Assembly: GCA_951812895.1 (NCBI GenBank)
Contig: OX638333.1
Span: 2,646,001 to 2,710,000, forward strand
Origin: an uncultured Roseovarius sp.
Lineage (GTDB): Bacteria > Pseudomonadota > Alphaproteobacteria > Rhodobacterales > Rhodobacteraceae
Length of the DNA: 64,000 nucleotides
Reading direction: 5' to 3'
Part shown: in pieces, positions 8,764 through 17,947 of the stretch
How positions within the stretch are numbered: position 1 is the stretch's first letter
Layout: each line of letters starts with the position of its first letter
Program-made: the position numbers and the translations under genes
Notes under the pieces: model-generated
Database searches by the model: none
Told to the model about the DNA's origin: nothing
Seen by the model: the letters and a program-made list of their open reading frames with translations, nothing else

Positions 8764-9267
8764 TTAGAGACCCGCAGTCGCGCCCATAACAAGATAGGCA
8801 GACAGTGTCAGACCAAGAGCTGTACCCATTGGGAATTTGCGGCCCCGATCCCAGCTTTCCCATTCGGGCGCAAGCCGCCGCAAGGGTGTATATTTTGCAA
8901 TCCGGTGGGCTGCGAAACAGGACAGAAGGCTGGCAGACAGAATGAAACATATTACGGCCGCGTCACCCCAGACAATGAATGGTGCCGCCGCGGCGAGAAA
9001 TTTTGAATCTCCGGCCCCCATAAGCCCGACCATATTCGCAAGAAATCCAAGTGCTAATACGATGAGCAACTGCGCCAAACGCCAGAGATATTCCTGAGGA
9101 AAGGGGACTGCGAACAAACCGATCACCACGAAGATGCCGACCAGAGCCATCACCGATTTGTTGGGAATGCGCATGCTGCGCAGATCGCTCCACGCGACCC
9201 AAACACAGACCGGTAAAACAAAAGGCAAGAACCATAGTGCCTGGGTTGCGGGGATATCGAGTTGCAT
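8764..9267 (-). CDS. cpaA: Prepilin peptidase, CpaA/TadV type (A24 family)
   Basis: This 167-aa polytopic inner-membrane aspartic peptidase processes Flp prepilins. The two catalytic aspartates are visible in WSDLRSMRIPN (about residue 27) and in LMGAGDSKFLA (about 86). Hydrophobic helices surround them, and the large N-terminal methylase domain of classical PilD is absent, as usual for CpaA. It is the last clear assembly gene of the minus-strand Tad cluster, 18 nt after a TPR lipoprotein gene, so it is probably co-transcribed with tadBCD. Confidence 0.9.
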   Translation of the reverse strand: MQLDIPATQALWFLPFVLPVCVWVAWSDLRSMRIPNKSVMALVGIFVVIGLFAVPFPQEYLWRLAQLLIVLALGFLANMVGLMGAGDSKFLAAAAPFIVWGDAAVICFILSASLLSCFAAHRIAKYTPLRRLAPEWESWDRGRKFPMGTALGLTLSAYLVMGATAGL

Positions 9268-9285
9268 GGGCGTGTTCCCCTGATG

Positions 9286-10143
9286 CTAGTTGAGGACGTT
9301 ATCCTCTAGCGCGCGAAGGCTGCGAACCGCCGCTTCGAAATGCTGTGGATGGGTTTCGATGGCGTCCCTCAACAGGCCCTTGCCAATTGTTGTGTCGCCC
9401 TGTTTGACCGCCGAAAGGGCCAGCGTATAGAGCAGTTGCGCGCGCTCTGCCTGTGAAGCGGGGATAACCGGAAGCGAGTATTTCTTTTGCGCTGCTCTGG
9501 CCATGGCGAGGTTGTTCTTGGCGGTGAAGAGTGAATTGTCCTGACGGATCGCATCTGTAAACAGTTGTTCTGCCGAGGGAAAATCGCCACGTGTCAGTTT
9601 GGAGTAACCCCAGTTGTTCATTACGCCGGCCGGGCGGGTGGTCAGGCCAATTGCGATTTCGTAGAAACTATCCGCCTTTTCCCATTCCTTGTTGCTGTCT
9701 GCGATGATTGCTTCCAGCCGGTAGCGTTTAAAGGTTTCAAAAGTTGGCGGTATCTTATCAAGAACAACGTCTGCCTCATCCCATTCATTGTTCCGGATCA
9801 GTGCATCGGCATAGTCCACGCGATCATCATCGGTGGCCTCTTCGTGCTCTGAAATGCGTTTCCAGACCGGTGCGGCCTCTGTAAACCGCTTGGCCCGGAC
9901 CAGAGAGATACCAAGCCCACGCAGCAGATCTATGCGGTCTGGTTGCTCTGTCGAGGCGCGCTGAAAATACGCAACCGCTTCGTTTGGATCCGCAACCGTG
10001 AGCATCACGTCATTGAGATTGGTTTCGTCCACGACATTCACGCCCTGAAAGGCGCGGTCAACTTCTGTTGCACTGGGTTCGTCGCATCCTGAAAGTGCAA
10101 ATGCGCCCGCAGCGCATAAGCTTAAAGAAATAAGGTGGCGCAT
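9286..10143 (-). CDS. TPR-repeat lipoprotein of the Tad locus
   Basis: This 285-aa protein has a lipoprotein signal MRHLISLSLCAAGAFALSGC with the lipobox LSGC, then four or more tetratricopeptide-like helix pairs (for example AVAYFQRASTEQPDRIDLLR, GVMNNWGYSKLTRGDFPSAE). It probably sits at the outer membrane facing the periplasm. TPR lipoproteins such as TadD/CpaO act as pilotins for the CpaC secretin in Tad systems. Having two TPR lipoproteins side by side, here and 10174-10722, suggests a duplication or a division of labour. It lies 30 nt after its neighbour and 18 nt before cpaA. Confidence 0.8.
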   Translation of the reverse strand: MRHLISLSLCAAGAFALSGCDEPSATEVDRAFQGVNVVDETNLNDVMLTVADPNEAVAYFQRASTEQPDRIDLLRGLGISLVRAKRFTEAAPVWKRISEHEEATDDDRVDYADALIRNNEWDEADVVLDKIPPTFETFKRYRLEAIIADSNKEWEKADSFYEIAIGLTTRPAGVMNNWGYSKLTRGDFPSAEQLFTDAIRQDNSLFTAKNNLAMARAAQKKYSLPVIPASQAERAQLLYTLALSAVKQGDTTIGKGLLRDAIETHPQHFEAAVRSLRALEDNVLN

Positions 10144-10173
10144 TTTTGCGTCCTTTACTGCCTCGGCCTCATG

Positions 10174-10722
10174 TCATGGTATCTTGCGGATCACATAGTC
10201 GCTGCTGCCCCGCCGAACCAATTTATAGTCTTGCTCTGTCTCTGCACCATAATCTGATTTTTCAGAATTTTCGAGTGCTAACCGCAAATTATCTCTAATT
10301 GAGTCACTTTCGCCATCATCGAGGGCATATGCGCGGCGAAAAATCTGCTCTGCTTCGGCTATTTCGCCCTTTTCCATCAGTACAACGCCAAGATTGTTCC
10401 AAATTTCGGGTGCCGCTTCGTCCCGGTCTATCGCATCGCGTAAAAGGCGCTCTGCCGTTCCCAACCGCCCGAGGCCCAGATTGGCACTGCCAAGACCGGC
10501 AAGGACATCAACAGACATTCCGTGAATGAGCGCAGCACGGGAATACGCGTCGATGGCGAGTTCGTATTCCCCGGCGCTCATCAGCCTGTCACCAACCAGC
10601 AGCGGATCAACTGCTTCGCCCTTTTTTGAAACGCCCGGTGCATATGGGTTGTCACGCGACACACCTTCGCTGCACGCAGCAACGCACAAAATTATGGCCA
10701 GAACTGCCCCCGCCCGTAACAT
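10174..10722 (-). CDS. tadD: TadD-like TPR lipoprotein
   Basis: This 182-aa protein has a signal and lipobox ending VAACS. TPR units follow, including AGEYELAIDAYSRAALI, GLGRLGTAERLLRDAI and IWNNLGVVLMEKGEIAEAEQ. Position directly after tadC (15 nt) and length fit TadD, the secretin-associated lipoprotein of Flp pilus systems. The C-terminus is charged and extended. The function is inferred from position and fold. Confidence 0.82.
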   Translation of the reverse strand: MLRAGAVLAIILCVAACSEGVSRDNPYAPGVSKKGEAVDPLLVGDRLMSAGEYELAIDAYSRAALIHGMSVDVLAGLGSANLGLGRLGTAERLLRDAIDRDEAAPEIWNNLGVVLMEKGEIAEAEQIFRRAYALDDGESDSIRDNLRLALENSEKSDYGAETEQDYKLVRRGSSDYVIRKIP

Positions 10723-10737
10723 GTTGCCTCTTTATTT

Positions 10738-11721
10738 TTATTTCCCGGCCATCGTGAAGAGTTCCATAATACCAAGAACCGACGGTCCGACCAGGATGAT
10801 CAGCAATGGGGGAACTGTAAGCATCATCGTGGCCAATGTCATCTTTGTTGGCAACTTGTTGGCTTTTTCTTCGGCACGCATGACACGTTTGTCACGCATT
10901 TCCCCGGCATAGACCCGGAGCGCGTCGGCAATCGATGTACCAAAGCTTTGCGATTGGACCAGAACGGTCACAAAGCTGGAAATATCCTGCACGCCACAGC
11001 GTTCGGCCATTTCATTCAGAACCGATGGTTTGTCACGACCGGCTTTGATCTGGTGCGAAACAATCTCAAACTCATCGGCAAGGGCAGGGAAAGACATACG
11101 AATTTCGTTGGCAACGCGGATGATCGACTGATCCAGCGATTGTCCGGCCTCAACGCAGGTCAGCATCATGTCGAGACTGTCTGGAAAACCCTCGATGATT
11201 TCGGTCTGACGCTGCTGTTGGCGTTTCGTGACCCAGTATTTAGGCAACATGTATCCCACGCCACCAGGGCCAAGAATATACATCAGGGTCTGCTGGGTCG
11301 TGGTTTCTTTGCCCGACATAAAGAACAGAAAATAGAGAACGCCAGCGATCAGAAAGCCAATTCCAAGCGCAAACTGTGCAAAGTGGAAATAGCGGACTGC
11401 ATCGCGGTCACGATAGCCCGCCTGCAACAGTGTCAGGCGGATTTGCGAAAGCTGCTTTTCATCTTTGGGTTCAAGAAAGCCTGCATATTTATCAAGCTTT
11501 TCGTTGCGAGACCCAGAGCGCAGGCGCTTTTTGTCTTGCCCCTCCGGCTGACCGCTGCGGTTCGCTTTTTTTAGTTTGTCCAGCGGATCTCTTGATTGCT
11601 TGATCATGATCGGGATTGTAACCGCCACCAGCACAAGGCCGAGCGTCCCGATAATGATAAGCGGCCCGAACGGGCCAAGCGTATCCGTCAATGTCTGCGA
11701 TATTTGTTCGAAGAATCCCAT
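10738..11721 (-). CDS. tadC: Tad inner-membrane platform protein TadC
   Basis: This 327-aa type II secretion F-domain protein has an N-terminal hydrophobic anchor (LGPFGPLIIIGTLGLVLVAV), a pair of helices around residue 115-155, the cytoplasmic F domain (DMMLTCVEAGQSLDQSIIRV; FVTVLVQSQSFGTSIADALR) and C-terminal helices MTLATMMLTVPPLLIILVGP. With TadB it forms the platform that couples the CpaF motor to pilin extrusion. It starts 13 nt after the tadB stop. Confidence 0.92.
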   Translation of the reverse strand: MGFFEQISQTLTDTLGPFGPLIIIGTLGLVLVAVTIPIMIKQSRDPLDKLKKANRSGQPEGQDKKRLRSGSRNEKLDKYAGFLEPKDEKQLSQIRLTLLQAGYRDRDAVRYFHFAQFALGIGFLIAGVLYFLFFMSGKETTTQQTLMYILGPGGVGYMLPKYWVTKRQQQRQTEIIEGFPDSLDMMLTCVEAGQSLDQSIIRVANEIRMSFPALADEFEIVSHQIKAGRDKPSVLNEMAERCGVQDISSFVTVLVQSQSFGTSIADALRVYAGEMRDKRVMRAEEKANKLPTKMTLATMMLTVPPLLIILVGPSVLGIMELFTMAGK

Positions 11722-11734
11722 GATGTGTTTCCCT

Positions 11735-12703
11735 TTAAACCTTGATGTTCACAAGAGAACGCATGACGAAGAGGTTCGTCACCAGGAACCCGCCCACGGC
11801 AATACAGGCTGGAATGAAATAGGGATGTGTCATCGCCTCGTCATAGTAGTCAGGCTTGATCATCTGAATGGCAACCAGGGCGAGAAGTGGGAATGCAGAC
11901 AAGAAATTCCCTGACCATTTCGCCTCGGCCGTGATCGCCTTAACGCGGCGGAACAGACGGAAACGTGCCCGGATCACTTTGGCCAGACCGTCCAGAATTT
12001 CAGCAAGGTTACCACCCGACTGCTGCTGGATCGTAACGGCAACAGCGAGAAAGCGCAGATCCTGCATCTCAAGCCGTTCAGCCATGTCTTTGAGAGCTTC
12101 GCCAATTTCACGTCCATAGGCAGCTTCGTCAGCGATGATACCAAATTCGGTGGCAAGCGGATCCGCTACTTCGTTTGCGACGATCGAAATAGCCGCAGAA
12201 AAAGGATGACCCACGCGAAGACTACGCACCATCAGCTCAATCGCATCAGGCAATTGTTCTTCCATAAGCGCCATGCGCTTACCTGCCTTCATGTTGATCC
12301 AGGTGAAAACACCACCAATACCCATTCCAACCGAGATAACTGCCCGGGTGGGCGCCGCGACTTCAGTGCCGATCGTTAACCCGACAAAGGCCACAACGCT
12401 GAGCCCGGCCATCAGCATGATCAGCTGTTTGGGCGTAAATGCAATCGCGGCCTTCTGAGCTTTGCTCGAAAGGATGGCATAGATTGGAATATTGCGCGCC
12501 TTCAGGTGCTGCGTCATTTCCTTGCGCAGCTTTTCCATAACCTCTTCGCGGTTGCCCGTTTTGTCGAGCATCTCTAGCCGGCGGTTGACGCGGCTGTTCA
12601 GGCTGATGGATTTACCAAAGACGGTCAGATAGATACCTTCGACCAGGACCAGCACCCCGACAAAGATTAAGCCATAAATAATTGGTTCTGCGCTAATGCT
12701 CAT
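11735..12703 (-). CDS. tadB: Tad inner-membrane platform protein TadB
   Basis: This 322-aa protein has an N-terminal anchor (IIYGLIFVGVLVLVEGIYL), two central helices (QLIMLMAGLSVVAFVGLTIG; RAVISVGMGIGGVFTWINM), the T2SS F domain (LPDAIELMVRSLRVGHPFSA; AVAVTIQQQSGGNLAEILDG) and C-terminal helices. The gene is 5 nt downstream of cpaF and 13 nt upstream of tadC, consistent with translational coupling and partnership in the Flp pilus platform. Confidence 0.92.
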   Translation of the reverse strand: MSISAEPIIYGLIFVGVLVLVEGIYLTVFGKSISLNSRVNRRLEMLDKTGNREEVMEKLRKEMTQHLKARNIPIYAILSSKAQKAAIAFTPKQLIMLMAGLSVVAFVGLTIGTEVAAPTRAVISVGMGIGGVFTWINMKAGKRMALMEEQLPDAIELMVRSLRVGHPFSAAISIVANEVADPLATEFGIIADEAAYGREIGEALKDMAERLEMQDLRFLAVAVTIQQQSGGNLAEILDGLAKVIRARFRLFRRVKAITAEAKWSGNFLSAFPLLALVAIQMIKPDYYDEAMTHPYFIPACIAVGGFLVTNLFVMRSLVNIKV

Positions 12704-12708
12704 GGTGC

Positions 12709-14157
12709 TTACTCTGCTGCTACTGGTTCATAGATGGCTGGCGGCAAGTCGTACCCCCAGAGCCGGAAACGTTCGGAAAAGTTGGAACGCACGCCGGTGC
12801 CGGTAAAGTGGCCGATGATTTTGTTTTCCGGCGTCAGGCCGGTGCGCTGAAAGCGGAACACTTCCTGCATGGAGATAACATCGCCCTCCATCCCGGTGAT
12901 TTCGGTAATGGATGTCATCCGGCGGGAGCCGTCCTGAAGGCGGCTGGCCTGAACCATAAGGTTCACAGCCGATGCGATTTGCGAACGCACCGCTTTGAGC
13001 GGCATTTCGATACCAGCCATTGCAACCATGTTTTCCAGACGGCTGATGCCGTCACGCGGGTTGTTGGCGTGAATTGTTGTCATGGACCCGTCATGGCCCG
13101 TGTTCATGGCCTGCAACATATCGATCACTTCTTCGCCACGAGTTTCCCCTACGATGATCCGGTCAGGACGCATCCGCAGGGCGTTTTTCAGACAATCGCG
13201 AGGGCTAACCTCGCCTTTGCCTTCAACGTTGGGCGGGCGTGATTCCATCCGACCTACGTGTATTTGTTGCAGCTGAAGTTCAGCCGTGTCCTCGATCGTC
13301 AAAATGCGTTCTGCATTGTCGATGAAAGAGCTGAGCGCATTGAGCGTTGTGGTTTTACCAGAGCCAGTACCGCCGGATACAATTACGTTGAGACGGGTGG
13401 ATACGGCCGCCTGGAGATAGGCCGCCATTTCCTCGTTAAAGGCGCCGAAATTGACCAGATCATCAATGCCCAGCTTGTCCTTTTTGAATTTCCGGATCGA
13501 GACGAGCGAGCCATCAACCGCAACCGGTGGCACCATCGCGTTAAATCGGGAGCCATCCAAAAGGCGTGCGTCGACGTAAGGGTTTGATTCATCTACACGT
13601 CTGCCGACTGCGGAAACGATTTTATCGATGATTCGCAGCAGGTGTTTTTCATCTTTGAACGTCACATCAGTCAGCTGTAGTTTACCGTCGCGCTCAACAA
13701 ATATCTGCTGCGGCCCGTTAACCAGAATATCGTTAACTGTCTCGTCCTGAAGCAGCGTTTCAAGCGGGCCAAGACCACGCACCTCATCATAGAGCTCTTG
13801 TGTCAGTGTTGACCGGTCTTCGCGGTTCAGGACGATGCTGCGCTCTTCCAGAACTTCACTGGCGATCGAGCTGATTTCTGCCCGCAGATCTGACTCAGTT
13901 GCCTGATCCAAAGCTGCAAGATTGAGGTTGTCGAGAAGAGACCGGTGCAGATCCAGTTTGATCTCGGCAAGGCGGTCTTTGCGTTTACGCTCTTTGTCGG
14001 CCATCGTTGATTGAGCCACTGCTTTGGGCAGTGGCTTTCGCAGGCTTGTTTTGGGTGCTTCTTCAACCGGTTTGGTTTTAGGCAATTCAACAGGCGCGTC
14101 AGGCTTTTTCGCGTTGGGGGCCGGGCCGGCCGAAGTTTTCTTATACCGTGAAAACAT
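12709..14157 (-). CDS. cpaF: Tad pilus assembly ATPase CpaF/TadA
   Basis: This 482-aa type IV secretion-family ATPase powers pilin polymerisation. It shows Walker [17 protein letters not shown] (about residue 265), the Asp box [10 protein letters not shown], Walker [18 protein letters not shown] (about 340), and the His box [13 protein letters not shown]. The N-terminal region is charged ([17 protein letters not shown]), followed by the N1D-like domain. Length and position between cpaE and tadB are typical. Confidence 0.95.
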   Translation of the reverse strand: MFSRYKKTSAGPAPNAKKPDAPVELPKTKPVEEAPKTSLRKPLPKAVAQSTMADKERKRKDRLAEIKLDLHRSLLDNLNLAALDQATESDLRAEISSIASEVLEERSIVLNREDRSTLTQELYDEVRGLGPLETLLQDETVNDILVNGPQQIFVERDGKLQLTDVTFKDEKHLLRIIDKIVSAVGRRVDESNPYVDARLLDGSRFNAMVPPVAVDGSLVSIRKFKKDKLGIDDLVNFGAFNEEMAAYLQAAVSTRLNVIVSGGTGSGKTTTLNALSSFIDNAERILTIEDTAELQLQQIHVGRMESRPPNVEGKGEVSPRDCLKNALRMRPDRIIVGETRGEEVIDMLQAMNTGHDGSMTTIHANNPRDGISRLENMVAMAGIEMPLKAVRSQIASAVNLMVQASRLQDGSRRMTSITEITGMEGDVISMQEVFRFQRTGLTPENKIIGHFTGTGVRSNFSERFRLWGYDLPPAIYEPVAAE

Positions 14158-14184
14158 GGGTCACTTCCATTAACATTAAACAGC

Positions 14185-15423
14185 CTAGGCGGCTTCTTCG
14201 GTTTCACTATTGCCAAGTTCGTGCAGGGAGCGGGCGAGTTTCGAGATTTCCTTGCGCAATGGATTCTTTGCGGCTGCGCTGGCGAGCGGTGCGCCGTGAT
14301 CGGCGGCCTGAACGACCGGACGGCCGCCATCAGGCAATTGAACCTCGATGCTGATCTCTAAGCTTTCGGCCATGCGTTTCACCCGGCTTTTGCCGCTGAT
14401 GTCGGTGAATTTGGGTGCTTTGTTCAGGCAGAAACGCAGTTTTTCGACAGGTAATTCTTCGGCCGTCAACGCGCGCTTTAATCGCAGCGCATTCTGAGCC
14501 GAACGCATATCCAACTCTAAAGTAGTGAAGTAGATCTGCGCCGCATTTAGCACGGTTTCAGTCCACTGAACCATCGTGCCGGGCATGTCGACGATGACAT
14601 AATCGAACCTGGAGCGTGCCATTTCTAGTACGCGTTCCACATCTTCGTTCGTGATCATGTCCAGTGGCAGGATGTCAGGCGGAGCGGTCAGAACCCAAAG
14701 CTTATCTTCATGAGACATTAGTGCCTGCTTGAAAATGTCATCGTCCATGGAATCAGTGTCGGACCACATTTCATAGACCACATCACGACGTGGCAGATCG
14801 AGATAAGTAGCCACCGTCCCCGTCTGCAGTCCCATATCAAGAATACACACACGTGGCGGATCTTCTTTTTCGACCGTGGCCAGTTCCCAAGCCAGGTTAA
14901 CCGCAAGGGTGGTGGCACCTGTGCCGCCGGCGATTGCCTGAACCGCGAGCAGAATTCCGTCGCCGGGCACATTGGTGTCGGCAAACGGGGTGCCGGTGAA
15001 TGCGGCTTGTTCTTCACGCTTGCGAATGCGTTCTATCGCGGCTTGCAGCTCATTCTCCGGAAGCGGGTAGGGGACGAATTCGTCCGCACCCTGGCGTAAC
15101 AGCTGGTGCAATACGGCGGGGCTGACATCTTCGGCAATCAGAATGACACTGATTCCCCGTGATTTTGCCAGCGTGATGATTTCGCTCAACAATGTCAGTT
15201 CGTCTTCGTCGGTGTCATCTATCGCAATGGCGACAAATTCCATCGAATCCGATTCAGGCTGATTAAAAAAACCTAAAGCCTCAGAAAACCCCAAATCGCC
15301 CCAGCTTTCGCCCAACACAGTTTCCATATCTTCAATCAACAGATCGAAGTTCTGCACATCACGGCTGATGGTGCAGGCCTTTATCGGACTGGGATCTTGT
15401 GGTCTGATCTCACTACTCGTCAT
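14185..15423 (-). CDS. cpaE: Tad localisation ATPase CpaE/TadZ
   Basis: This 412-aa protein joins an N-terminal receiver-like domain (about residues 25-135) to a MinD/ParA-like ATPase (about 155-370). CpaE/TadZ proteins position the Tad machinery at the pole. The P-loop reads AIAGGTGATTLAVNLAWELA, so the position usually filled by the conserved deviant-Walker lysine is alanine; this atypical loop is known in the TadZ group. VIVDMPGTMVQWTE gives the switch II region. The gene is 27 nt upstream of cpaF. The 241-bp gap upstream holds a terminator-like hairpin, so cpaE may start its own transcript. Confidence 0.9.
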   Translation of the reverse strand: MTSSEIRPQDPSPIKACTISRDVQNFDLLIEDMETVLGESWGDLGFSEALGFFNQPESDSMEFVAIAIDDTDEDELTLLSEIITLAKSRGISVILIAEDVSPAVLHQLLRQGADEFVPYPLPENELQAAIERIRKREEQAAFTGTPFADTNVPGDGILLAVQAIAGGTGATTLAVNLAWELATVEKEDPPRVCILDMGLQTGTVATYLDLPRRDVVYEMWSDTDSMDDDIFKQALMSHEDKLWVLTAPPDILPLDMITNEDVERVLEMARSRFDYVIVDMPGTMVQWTETVLNAAQIYFTTLELDMRSAQNALRLKRALTAEELPVEKLRFCLNKAPKFTDISGKSRVKRMAESLEISIEVQLPDGGRPVVQAADHGAPLASAAAKNPLRKEISKLARSLHELGNSETEEAA

Positions 15424-15593
15424 ATCTGGTCCCGTTCTTTTACTTGGTGCGCGTCAATGTTTTTTTGACCTGTATTTGACGCAGCACCTCCCCGAGACAT
15501 GCGGGGACATACTTATATCGTCAGACTTTCCACGAAAATATGGGCAACATTGGGGCCAAAAGATCGTAATTGTGCGGAACTATGGAACAAAAG

Positions 15594-15617
15594 AAACCCG
15601 CCGAAGAGGGCGGGTTT
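15594..15617 (-). terminator. Terminator-like hairpin after the OmpA lipoprotein gene
   Basis: A 9-bp stem AAACCCGCC/GGCGGGTTT with a 6-nt loop lies 48 nt beyond the end of the OmpA-like gene. On the minus strand it is followed by CTTTTGTT, an imperfect T tract. It would separate the cpaB-cpaC-ompA transcript from cpaE-cpaF. Confidence 0.6.
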
Positions 15618-15664
15618 TCCAGTTGGCCCGGATGTTCCGGGCAGGGAGAATTGGTTGTTTGCCC

Positions 15665-16315
15665 TTAATCAGCGGCCTTGTCTGTCGAAGATACAATATC
15701 CAAGGTGGATTTCGGAACGGCACTAGCAATGTATTCGCGGTGGATGACCTCGGCATATTTGCCATCCAACGCAATTGGGTGGTTTTCAATAAAGCCGGAA
15801 ACTTCTGTTATAGTCCGACGGTTACGACGCTCGCGGCCCTGAGTGACAATTAGTGGCTGGGTTTCTCCGAAAGAAGCCACAGCTTCCAAACGTGATCTGC
15901 TGATACCCTGACTTGCCAGGAAACTCACGACAGCGCGCGCGCGGCGCAGGCCAAGGCGTTTGTTGTATGAGTTCGACCCAACCAGATCTGTGTGGCCATA
16001 AACCCGAAAACGTACCTCTGGAAATTGCTTGATCCAGCTGGCCTGTTTACGCAGGACTTCACGAGCACTTACGTCCAGCTGTGCCGAATTGAAAGCAAAA
16101 TTGACCGTGCTTTGCACTTCGCTGGAGAACCGAGTGGACAAATCAAGCACATAATCTCGTTCGCCAGTATGAACCAGGTGGTTGTTCATGTTGGCATTGC
16201 CGAATGCACCACCGTCAACCAGCGATCCGGATTCTGCGTAAGAGCGATAGACCTGACCATGTTGCGAACAGGCTGTCAAAGCCGCGATTGATGCGATTGC
16301 GAAGAGGTGTTTCAT
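15665..16315 (-). CDS. OmpA-family lipoprotein in the Tad locus
   Basis: This 216-aa protein has the lipobox signal MKHLFAIASIAALTACSQ and a C-terminal OmpA-like peptidoglycan-binding domain (about residues 70-175) with FNSAQLDVSA, RVYGHTDLVGSNSYN and LGLRRARAVVSFLASQGI. It probably tethers the outer-membrane end of the pilus channel to the cell wall. It is 17 nt downstream of cpaC, and OmpA-like proteins commonly follow cpaC in alphaproteobacterial Tad clusters (sometimes named CpaD-associated). No CpaD gene is otherwise visible. Confidence 0.85.
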   Translation of the reverse strand: MKHLFAIASIAALTACSQHGQVYRSYAESGSLVDGGAFGNANMNNHLVHTGERDYVLDLSTRFSSEVQSTVNFAFNSAQLDVSAREVLRKQASWIKQFPEVRFRVYGHTDLVGSNSYNKRLGLRRARAVVSFLASQGISRSRLEAVASFGETQPLIVTQGRERRNRRTITEVSGFIENHPIALDGKYAEVIHREYIASAVPKSTLDIVSSTDKAAD

Positions 16316-16332
16316 CTGTACTTGCCTTTCGC

Positions 16333-17751
16333 TTAGTCCAAAACGTAGCCATAGGAGCCGCTGAAGTCCTGACCGGCAACTTCACCGGCGCTTCCGTCTT
16401 CCTTCACATCAAGGGCGACCCGGCCATTAAGGAAGAGATCTTTCTCACTAGGAAGTCTGACGCGATCTGTTGGCAGGGCCAGTGCCTCGCCCCGTGTCGG
16501 TGTGACCAGATGGGCCGAGATGATGATGACCAGTTCGGTTTGAGAACGCTGGTAATCTGCGCTGCGGAACAGCGATCCCAGAACGGGCACGTCACCGAGC
16601 CAGGGAACCTGTCCTGCATTGTCACGGAAATCATCCTGAAGCAATCCGGCGACTGCAAAGCTTTGTCCGTCACGCAGAGCAACAGTTGTAGATGTGTCGC
16701 GACGGCGAAATGCGTTGATCGTCAAGCCATTAGCAGTAATGCTGTTGGCTGTATCGATCGAGGAAACTGCCGCGGCAAGTTCCAGATTAATAATGTCTTC
16801 ATCCATGACGCGTGGCGTAAAGTTGAGTTCGACACCGAAAGGTTTGAACTCGATGGTGGTGACGCCATTTTCTTGGGCCACCGGAATTGGAAATTCACCA
16901 CCGGCAAGGAACTTTGCCTCTTGCCCGGAAAGTGCTGTCAGGTTCGGTTCTGCAAGAGTGCGAACAACCCCTTTAGTTTCAAGGGCTTCCAGAAGAATTC
17001 CGATTTCGACTGACCCTACATCAAACCCGAATGCGATTGCACCATTATTGGCTTGAGCTGTCGGGATTGCGCCAGTTAGCGTGCTCAATACGCTGGTTTG
17101 GGTGTTCGTTGAGTTGGTTCCGCCTATTACACCCAGACCACTACCAGAACGACCATCAATGCTGAGAGATGTCGACAATGCTTTGGAGACGCTGCGCTGC
17201 ATTTCTGCAAAGCGCACTTTCAGCATCACCTGCTGTTTGCCAGAAACTGACATCAGGTTGGATACCCGTTCCGGAGCATAACGTTCGGCCAGGTCGAGTG
17301 CGCGTTGCATGCGAACCGTGCTGGACACCGTGCCCGAAAGAACAACGCCATCATTGGCAGAGCGCACTTCGATTTTTTCACCGGGCAGTATTTGGCGCAG
17401 ACGCTCTTTGAATTCTGAAATGTCCGCGCTCACATGCACATCGACATTGGTAATTAATCGACCCGTTGCATCCAAAAGGGTAAGCGTTGTCCGCCCCGGC
17501 GATTTGCCAAGCACATAAATCGTGCGGTCCGACAGGGTGGAAAAATCTGCAATTGCCGGATTGGCGATGCTGAGTTCTGCGAAAGGAACATCGCTTTCAA
17601 CAACAACTGCCTGATTCATCGGTATGCTCAGGGCGCGCCCGGCACCTTTGCGAACGACCTGAATTGTTTCGGCCTGCACGGCGATAGCCGTAGGACCAAT
17701 TAACACAGCCAGCCCCAACAGGGCGGCCTTGAAATTACTTAACATTCTCAT
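16333..17751 (-). CDS. cpaC: Tad outer-membrane secretin CpaC/RcpA
   Basis: From ATG 17751 the protein has 472 aa and begins with a signal peptide MRMLSNFKAALLGLAVLIG ending near IAVQA. That ATG is preceded by GGCAGG, whereas a longer frame to 17838 has a basic, unsignal-like extension and was not used. After the signal come the pilus N domain (SIPMNQAVVVESDVPFAELS), a BON-like segment (IEVRSANDGVVLSGTV) and the secretin domain (EPNLTALSGQEAKFLAGGEF; LRDGQSFAVAGLLQDDFRDN). It forms the outer-membrane channel for the Flp pilus. Confidence 0.93.
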   Translation of the reverse strand: MRMLSNFKAALLGLAVLIGPTAIAVQAETIQVVRKGAGRALSIPMNQAVVVESDVPFAELSIANPAIADFSTLSDRTIYVLGKSPGRTTLTLLDATGRLITNVDVHVSADISEFKERLRQILPGEKIEVRSANDGVVLSGTVSSTVRMQRALDLAERYAPERVSNLMSVSGKQQVMLKVRFAEMQRSVSKALSTSLSIDGRSGSGLGVIGGTNSTNTQTSVLSTLTGAIPTAQANNGAIAFGFDVGSVEIGILLEALETKGVVRTLAEPNLTALSGQEAKFLAGGEFPIPVAQENGVTTIEFKPFGVELNFTPRVMDEDIINLELAAAVSSIDTANSITANGLTINAFRRRDTSTTVALRDGQSFAVAGLLQDDFRDNAGQVPWLGDVPVLGSLFRSADYQRSQTELVIIISAHLVTPTRGEALALPTDRVRLPSEKDLFLNGRVALDVKEDGSAGEVAGQDFSGSYGYVLD

Positions 17752-17899
17752 GTGACCTGCCTTTCGATCACGCCTCATTATTCGGGTCTTCGTGCCCGTC
17801 TTTGAATGTAGAGTGCGCCAGTTCTGATTTTTTTTCAAGAATCAATGACTTTTATTCCACATATGCACCTGAATTCCCGAAATAGTTGCCGGAATGAAA

Positions 17900-17925
17900 C
17901 GGGGCGCCCGAATGCGAGCGCCCCG
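17900..17925 (-). terminator. Strong GC hairpin between cpaB and cpaC
   Basis: An 8-bp stem CGGGGCGC/GCGCCCCG with a 10-nt loop lies 23 nt after the cpaB stop codon. On the minus strand it is followed by TTTCATT rather than a clean T tract. It may act as a partial terminator or as an RNA stabiliser setting cpaB against cpaC levels. Confidence 0.5.
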
Positions 17926-17947
17926 AATATTCTAATTTTTCCGTTGA

